Source: Accumulibacter sp003538495 (GTDB taxonomy: Bacteria; Pseudomonadota; Gammaproteobacteria; Burkholderiales; Rhodocyclaceae). Taken from it: 16,093 nucleotides of DNA. Both the position numbers and the translations under genes were made by a program. The stretch is from the NCBI RefSeq assembly GCF_029255145.1, contig NZ_JAPUVQ010000008.1:1-16093 (forward strand). Direction: 5' to 3'. Positions 13,005-16,093 of this stretch are shown piece after piece (the stretch's first letter is position 1; each line of letters opens with the position of its first letter). Under the pieces are notes generated by a model. That model was not told where the DNA came from and ran no database searches. It worked only from the letters and a program-made list of their open reading frames with translations.

Positions 13005-14924
13005 ATGGTCAAATTCATCCAACAAGCGATCCGCTGGCTGTTCATGCGCATCGAGAACGTTTTCAACGTCGCTTTCGGCGACAAGATGAACCCCTTCTAC
13101 CACCTCGGCACGATCAGTTTCTGGCAATTCTGGCTGCTGCTGGGCTCGGGTCTCTACCTATACATCTTCGCCGATACCGGCGTCCACGACGCATTCGAGT
13201 CGGTCGAGAGCATCACCCACGACCAGTGGTGGCTGGGCGGCATCCTGCGCAGCATCCACCGTTACGCCACCGACGGCATGATCCTGACGATGCTGCTGCA
13301 CATGCTGCGGCACTTCGCCTACGACCGCTATCGCGGCTTCCGCTCGTTCTCGTGGCTGACCGGCGTCGCCCTGCTGTGGCTGATCTACGTCGCCGGCGTC
13401 AATGGCTTCATGCTCGTCTGGGACAAGCTCGCGCAGTTCGTGGTCATCGCCACCGCCGAGTGGTTCGACGTCCTGCCAATGTTCAACGGCACGCTGATCC
13501 GCAATTTCCTGACCCTCGAAAGCGTCAACAGCCGCCTGTTTACCCTGCTCGCCTTCCTGCACATCGGCGTCCCGCTGATCATCGGCTTCGTGATGTGGGT
13601 GCACGTGCAGCGCATCCCGCGCGCGCACATCAATCCGCCGCGCCCGATCGCCATCGCCGTGACGCTGATGTTCATCGCGCTCTCGCTGGTCAAGCCGATT
13701 CTCAGCCAGGGCGGTGAAGCCGACATGTCGGTGGTGCCCACCGGCATCGCCTTCGACTGGTTCGAATTGCCGGTGCTGGCGCTGGTCTACGTCACCAACC
13801 CGCTGCATCTCTGGTTCTGGGTACTCGGCCTCACCGCCCTGCTGTTCCTGGTCCCCTGGCTACCGCCGAAACGGCTCGGGTCAGCCAAGGCACTGACCTC
13901 GATCACTTTCCAGCCCGATCACAAATCGGTCATCGCACGCTTTGGCGAAACCCTGCTCGACGCCGGCCTGCGCCAGGACATCAACCTGCCATACGAGTGC
14001 CGCAACGGTGGCTGCGGCGTCTGCAAGTGCACCGTCCTGCAGGGCAAGGTCGACCCCGGCCTCTATCAGCCAAGCGCGCTCTCCGATGCCGAACTGGCGC
14101 AGGGCAAGGTGCTGTCGTGCTGCGCAACAGCACTCGAGGACGTGGTCATCGAATACCAGGCCAGCGCCGTCAACAGCGGCATCCAGGAATACAACGCCCG
14201 CGTCGTCAAGATGGAGAAGCTCACGCACGACGTGATGCGTGTTCTGCTCAAGCTGCCGGAAGGGCAGCAGATCAAGTTCAAGGCCGGCCAGTACGTCAAC
14301 ATCATCCTCGACGACGGCCAGCGGCGCGCGTTCTCGTTCGCCAACCCGCCGCACGAACCCGAGTTCGTCGAACTGCAGATCCGGCTGATGACCGGTGGCA
14401 AGTTCACGACGCACGTCTTCGAAGCGATGAAGGAAGGCGACGACATCCGCTTCGAAGGCCCGATCGGCGACTTCAGCCTGCGCGAATCCGAGCGTCCGAT
14501 CGTCTTCGTCGCCGGCGCCACCGGCTTCGCGCCGGTCAAGAGCATGGTCGAGGACGCCTTCCAGCGCGGCCTCAAGCGGCAGATCCATCTCTACTGGGGA
14601 GTAAGAAGACTGCAGGACCTCTACCTGCCCGAGTTGCCTACCCGCTGGGCGCAGGAGCACGACAACTTCCACTTTATCCCGGTGCTCTCCGAACCGGAGC
14701 CGGAAGACGGCTGGAGCGGCCGCACCGGTCTCGTCCACGAAGCCATCCTCGAAGACTTTCCCGAACTCAAGGAGCACGAAATCTACGCCTGCGGCTCGGT
14801 ACGCATGGTCGAAGCGATCTTTCCCTTCCTCAAGCAGCACGGCGCCGAAGACGGTGCCTGCTTCTCGGACGCCTTCAGCGTCTCGGCGAGGTCGATGGCG
14901 TTTCAGCCGCGGCAGGGTTCGTAG
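13005..14924 (+). CDS. Cytochrome b fused to [2Fe-2S] ferredoxin and FAD/NAD(P) oxidoreductase
   Basis: A 639-aa fusion. Residues 1-290 are a cytochrome b paralogous to the first gene of the operon, with His85/His99 and His186/His200 (both H-X13-H) and AFDWF (249-253) at the PEWY position. Residues 298-385 are a plant-type ferredoxin with Cys332, Cys337, Cys340 and Cys372 (C-X4-C-X2-C-X31-C). Residues 395-630 are a ferredoxin-NADP reductase-like module: the FAD motif RAFSFAN (441-447), nucleotide loop GATGFAP (504-510), and the CGS motif (596-598). The chain can carry electrons between quinone and NAD(P)H within one polypeptide. From memory, a fused cytochrome b/b6 of this kind was proposed from Accumulibacter metagenomes as a way to reoxidise quinol with NAD(P)+ and keep the TCA cycle running without oxygen. 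Start ATG 13005 has only a weak ribosome site. Confidence 0.9.
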   Translation: MVKFIQQAIRWLFMRIENVFNVAFGDKMNPFYHLGTISFWQFWLLLGSGLYLYIFADTGVHDAFESVESITHDQWWLGGILRSIHRYATDGMILTMLLHMLRHFAYDRYRGFRSFSWLTGVALLWLIYVAGVNGFMLVWDKLAQFVVIATAEWFDVLPMFNGTLIRNFLTLESVNSRLFTLLAFLHIGVPLIIGFVMWVHVQRIPRAHINPPRPIAIAVTLMFIALSLVKPILSQGGEADMSVVPTGIAFDWFELPVLALVYVTNPLHLWFWVLGLTALLFLVPWLPPKRLGSAKALTSITFQPDHKSVIARFGETLLDAGLRQDINLPYECRNGGCGVCKCTVLQGKVDPGLYQPSALSDAELAQGKVLSCCATALEDVVIEYQASAVNSGIQEYNARVVKMEKLTHDVMRVLLKLPEGQQIKFKAGQYVNIILDDGQRRAFSFANPPHEPEFVELQIRLMTGGKFTTHVFEAMKEGDDIRFEGPIGDFSLRESERPIVFVAGATGFAPVKSMVEDAFQRGLKRQIHLYWGVRRLQDLYLPELPTRWAQEHDNFHFIPVLSEPEPEDGWSGRTGLVHEAILEDFPELKEHEIYACGSVRMVEAIFPFLKQHGAEDGACFSDAFSVSARSMAFQPRQGS

Positions 14925-15462
14925 GACGTAGGGCGGAGGGCGCGGCGGGTGTCGTCGATACTCTTTTCCCGGTCAGGCACCAGGCATTGCCGAAATGAAT
15001 GCCGTCGCCGATTTGCCAAGGCCAAAAAACCACATCAGCCCGCCTTCGTCTTGCGGTGCCGATGATCAGCATCAGCGATCTTCAGGCTGCCGCCAAAGGG
15101 CTAGGGAGGCCCTTCGGCATCATCGAGGCTGACCTCATAACGAAGCACCGGGGGTCACACCCATTAGCCGGCCCCTGTCAATAGGTGAAAAACAAAGCAT
15201 CTCGTGATGCAGCGGCAACAAAGCGACGAATCGAAGCGTATCGGTTGACGCTTGACACGAAGGGGGGGCTGGCCATGGTGCAGGCCCGTACCGCTGCTGC
15301 CAGCACCATGGAATCGCCCCGATCGCGTCGACATGGTGGTTAACCTGGTCAGGGATTTCGGCCACAAGGCGGGCAACTCCCCTCCGCAAGTCGGCTGTGA
15401 ACAAAGGCTGGCGGAGTTTTCGAATCACCGCAGGGATGCCCATGGCGAACTCAGGTTCCAGA
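14925..15462. other. 538-bp region without a supported gene
   Basis: Frames on both strands show no recognisable protein; the longest (minus, 15135-15470, 111 aa) has no visible domain. It holds a 9-bp inverted repeat at 15273-15311 and a run of seven G near 15262. Sequence character differs from the operon to the left, which with the truncated gene to the right suggests a rearranged region. Confidence 0.5.
15273..15311. repeat. Inverted repeat CCATGGTGC / GCACCATGG
   Basis: Perfect 9-bp arms at 15273-15281 and 15303-15311 are separated by 21 bp. No transposase or duplication is visible beside it. It could be part of a decayed mobile element or an operator. Confidence 0.4.
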
Positions 15463-15975
15463 ATGCCCACGGTGCTGTCTCGGCGACAGCAGGTGGAAAT
15501 CCGCTTTGTCGAACTGATGAGCGAGTTCTTTCATCTCGACGAGGCCGAGGCGCTCGATTTTGGTCTTTATCGTGTCATTCGGCGACACAATCGGGAAGTC
15601 AGGGCCTTGCTCGGCGAGATCGTCGTCGACCATCAAGCCAGAGAATTGCGGGGCGGACGGCTGGGCGAGCTGCTCGATGCCGCCTTCGCGGCCATGCGGC
15701 ACGAGGGCTTGGCCGAAGACCGATTCCGGGTGAAGGCGATAGAGGAACTACTCGGCTTGAAGCCGGGCATGACGCATGAGCAGCGTGACGAGGTGCTCGA
15801 CCACGCCGAGCGAATGCCCGCAACCAAAGATCTCGTCAGCGAGTATCGCAGCCGTAGCGAAGCCTTGGGGCAGCAGCAGACGGAGCAGCAGGATCGGGCG
15901 GAGGTACTGAATCGCCTCTACCAGTTCTTCTCGCGGCACTACCAGGACGGCGATTTTATCGTCGAGCGGCGCTAG
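15463..15975 (+). pseudogene. Truncated N-terminus of a large DNA methyltransferase-like protein
   Basis: A 170-aa frame beginning MPTVLSRRQQ, with FVELMSEFFHLDEAEALDFGLYRVIRRHN and, near the end, LNRLYQFFSRHYQDGDFIVERR. This pattern resembles, from memory, the N-terminal region of large restriction-modification-type adenine methyltransferases, where the motif FFSRHYxDGDF is followed by several hundred residues including the DPPY-type catalytic motif. Here a TAG stops the frame just after the motif, so the catalytic domain is missing. The bases after the stop do not resume the expected sequence in this frame. The start could also be ATG 15397; 15463 fits the domain better. There is no clear ribosome site for either. 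A deletion or insertion at about 15975 is the likely cause of truncation. Confidence 0.45.
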
Positions 15976-16003
15976 AGTGTGTTGACATTCAAGCGACGCC
16001 GGA

Positions 16004-16093
16004 ATGCTCAGCGCCCCCCTCGGTCCATCGAACGAGCGCGGCATCGAGGCCAAGGGTGACCGCTATCAGTCGATTGCCTACGAACTTTCGCGC
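16004..16093 (+). CDS. Start of an unassigned reading frame, cut by the window edge
   Basis: An ATG at 16004 opens a 30-codon frame to the window end (MLSAPLGPSNERG, then KGDRYQSIAYELSR). It is in a different frame from the truncated methyltransferase-like gene. Too little is present to name a family. It could be a new gene, or the remainder of the broken gene or an inserted element. Confidence 0.25.
   Translation, partial: MLSAPLGPSNERGIEAKGDRYQSIAYELSR

Noticed and set aside
13881..14840. 319-aa minus-strand open frame
   Set aside because: Antisense to the ferredoxin/flavin half of the cytochrome b fusion, where the plus-strand motifs are unmistakable.
10854..14924. Ordinary cytochrome bc1 operon
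   Set aside because: There is no Rieske protein, cytochrome c1 or canonical PEWY region; both cytochrome b proteins are fused to soluble electron-transfer domains instead.
15244..15256. TTGACGCTTGAC as an FNR-type site
   Set aside because: It is a direct repeat of TTGAC without the inverted TCAA half, so it does not fit the FNR-family palindrome.
15135..15470. 111-aa minus-strand frame as a possible transposase remnant
   Set aside because: No DDE/HUH or other transposase motif is visible, and no terminal repeats or target duplication were found.
1..16093. CRISPR arrays, tRNA or rRNA genes
   Set aside because: No regularly spaced repeats, cloverleaf-like segments or rRNA signatures were seen on either strand by eye; a covariance-model scan could not be run.

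Overview
The window is about 16 kb of GC-rich DNA. It is gene-dense and carries almost only respiratory and copper/heme-assembly genes. The gene content, above all a cytochrome b fused to ferredoxin and flavin/NAD(P) modules, points to a betaproteobacterium of the Rhodocyclales, most likely Candidatus Accumulibacter. That assignment is inference from gene content, not from a marker gene.

Layout. 1-460 has no supported gene but holds palindromes. 461-1381 is an EamA/DMT transporter. 1382-1760 is a regulatory gap with an FNR/DNR-type box. 1761-3355 (+) encodes a SCO lipoprotein, a YdbL-like periplasmic protein and a PCu(A)C copper chaperone. 3393-5359 (-) encodes two different CtaA/COX15 proteins in tandem; the downstream one lacks one of four expected heme-ligand histidines. 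5360-5652 is the divergent control region with a second FNR/DNR-type box. 5653-8082 (+) encodes a 49-aa membrane peptide, a CuA subunit II and a B-family (ba3-like) heme-copper subunit I. Two strong hairpins separate it from ctaB and a second, membrane-anchored SCO (8182-10044). trmL (10252-10716) is a housekeeping gene. 10763-10804 is a near-ideal class II FNR-type promoter with a possible Fur site. It precedes a three-gene operon (10854-14924): cytochrome b-2[4Fe-4S]-MvhD-like fusion, a small membrane protein, and cytochrome b-[2Fe-2S]-FAD/NAD(P) reductase fusion. 14925-15462 has no supported gene. The right edge carries a 170-aa truncated methyltransferase-like N-terminus and the start of an unassigned frame.

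Two systems stand out. (1) The ba3-like subunit I keeps all six metal-ligand histidines, but the active-site tyrosine that cross-links to a CuB histidine is glutamine (HSSQQ instead of HPxVY), and no tyrosine sits at the alternative cbb3 position. With a complete CuA subunit and an FNR/DNR-type promoter, this suggests a CuA-containing, cytochrome c-fed NO reductase (like the B-family-derived NOR groups proposed in the heme-copper superfamily) rather than an ordinary oxidase. The flanking SCO, PCu(A)C, CtaA and CtaB proteins would build its CuA and heme A. (2) The twin cytochrome b fusions have no Rieske or cytochrome c1 partner here. They look like two routes between the quinone pool and soluble carriers: one through 4Fe-4S/MvhD-type electron transfer, the other through 2Fe-2S/flavin to NAD(P). 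The three FNR-type boxes suggest that both systems and the copper-assembly genes are switched on together at low oxygen or in the presence of NO.
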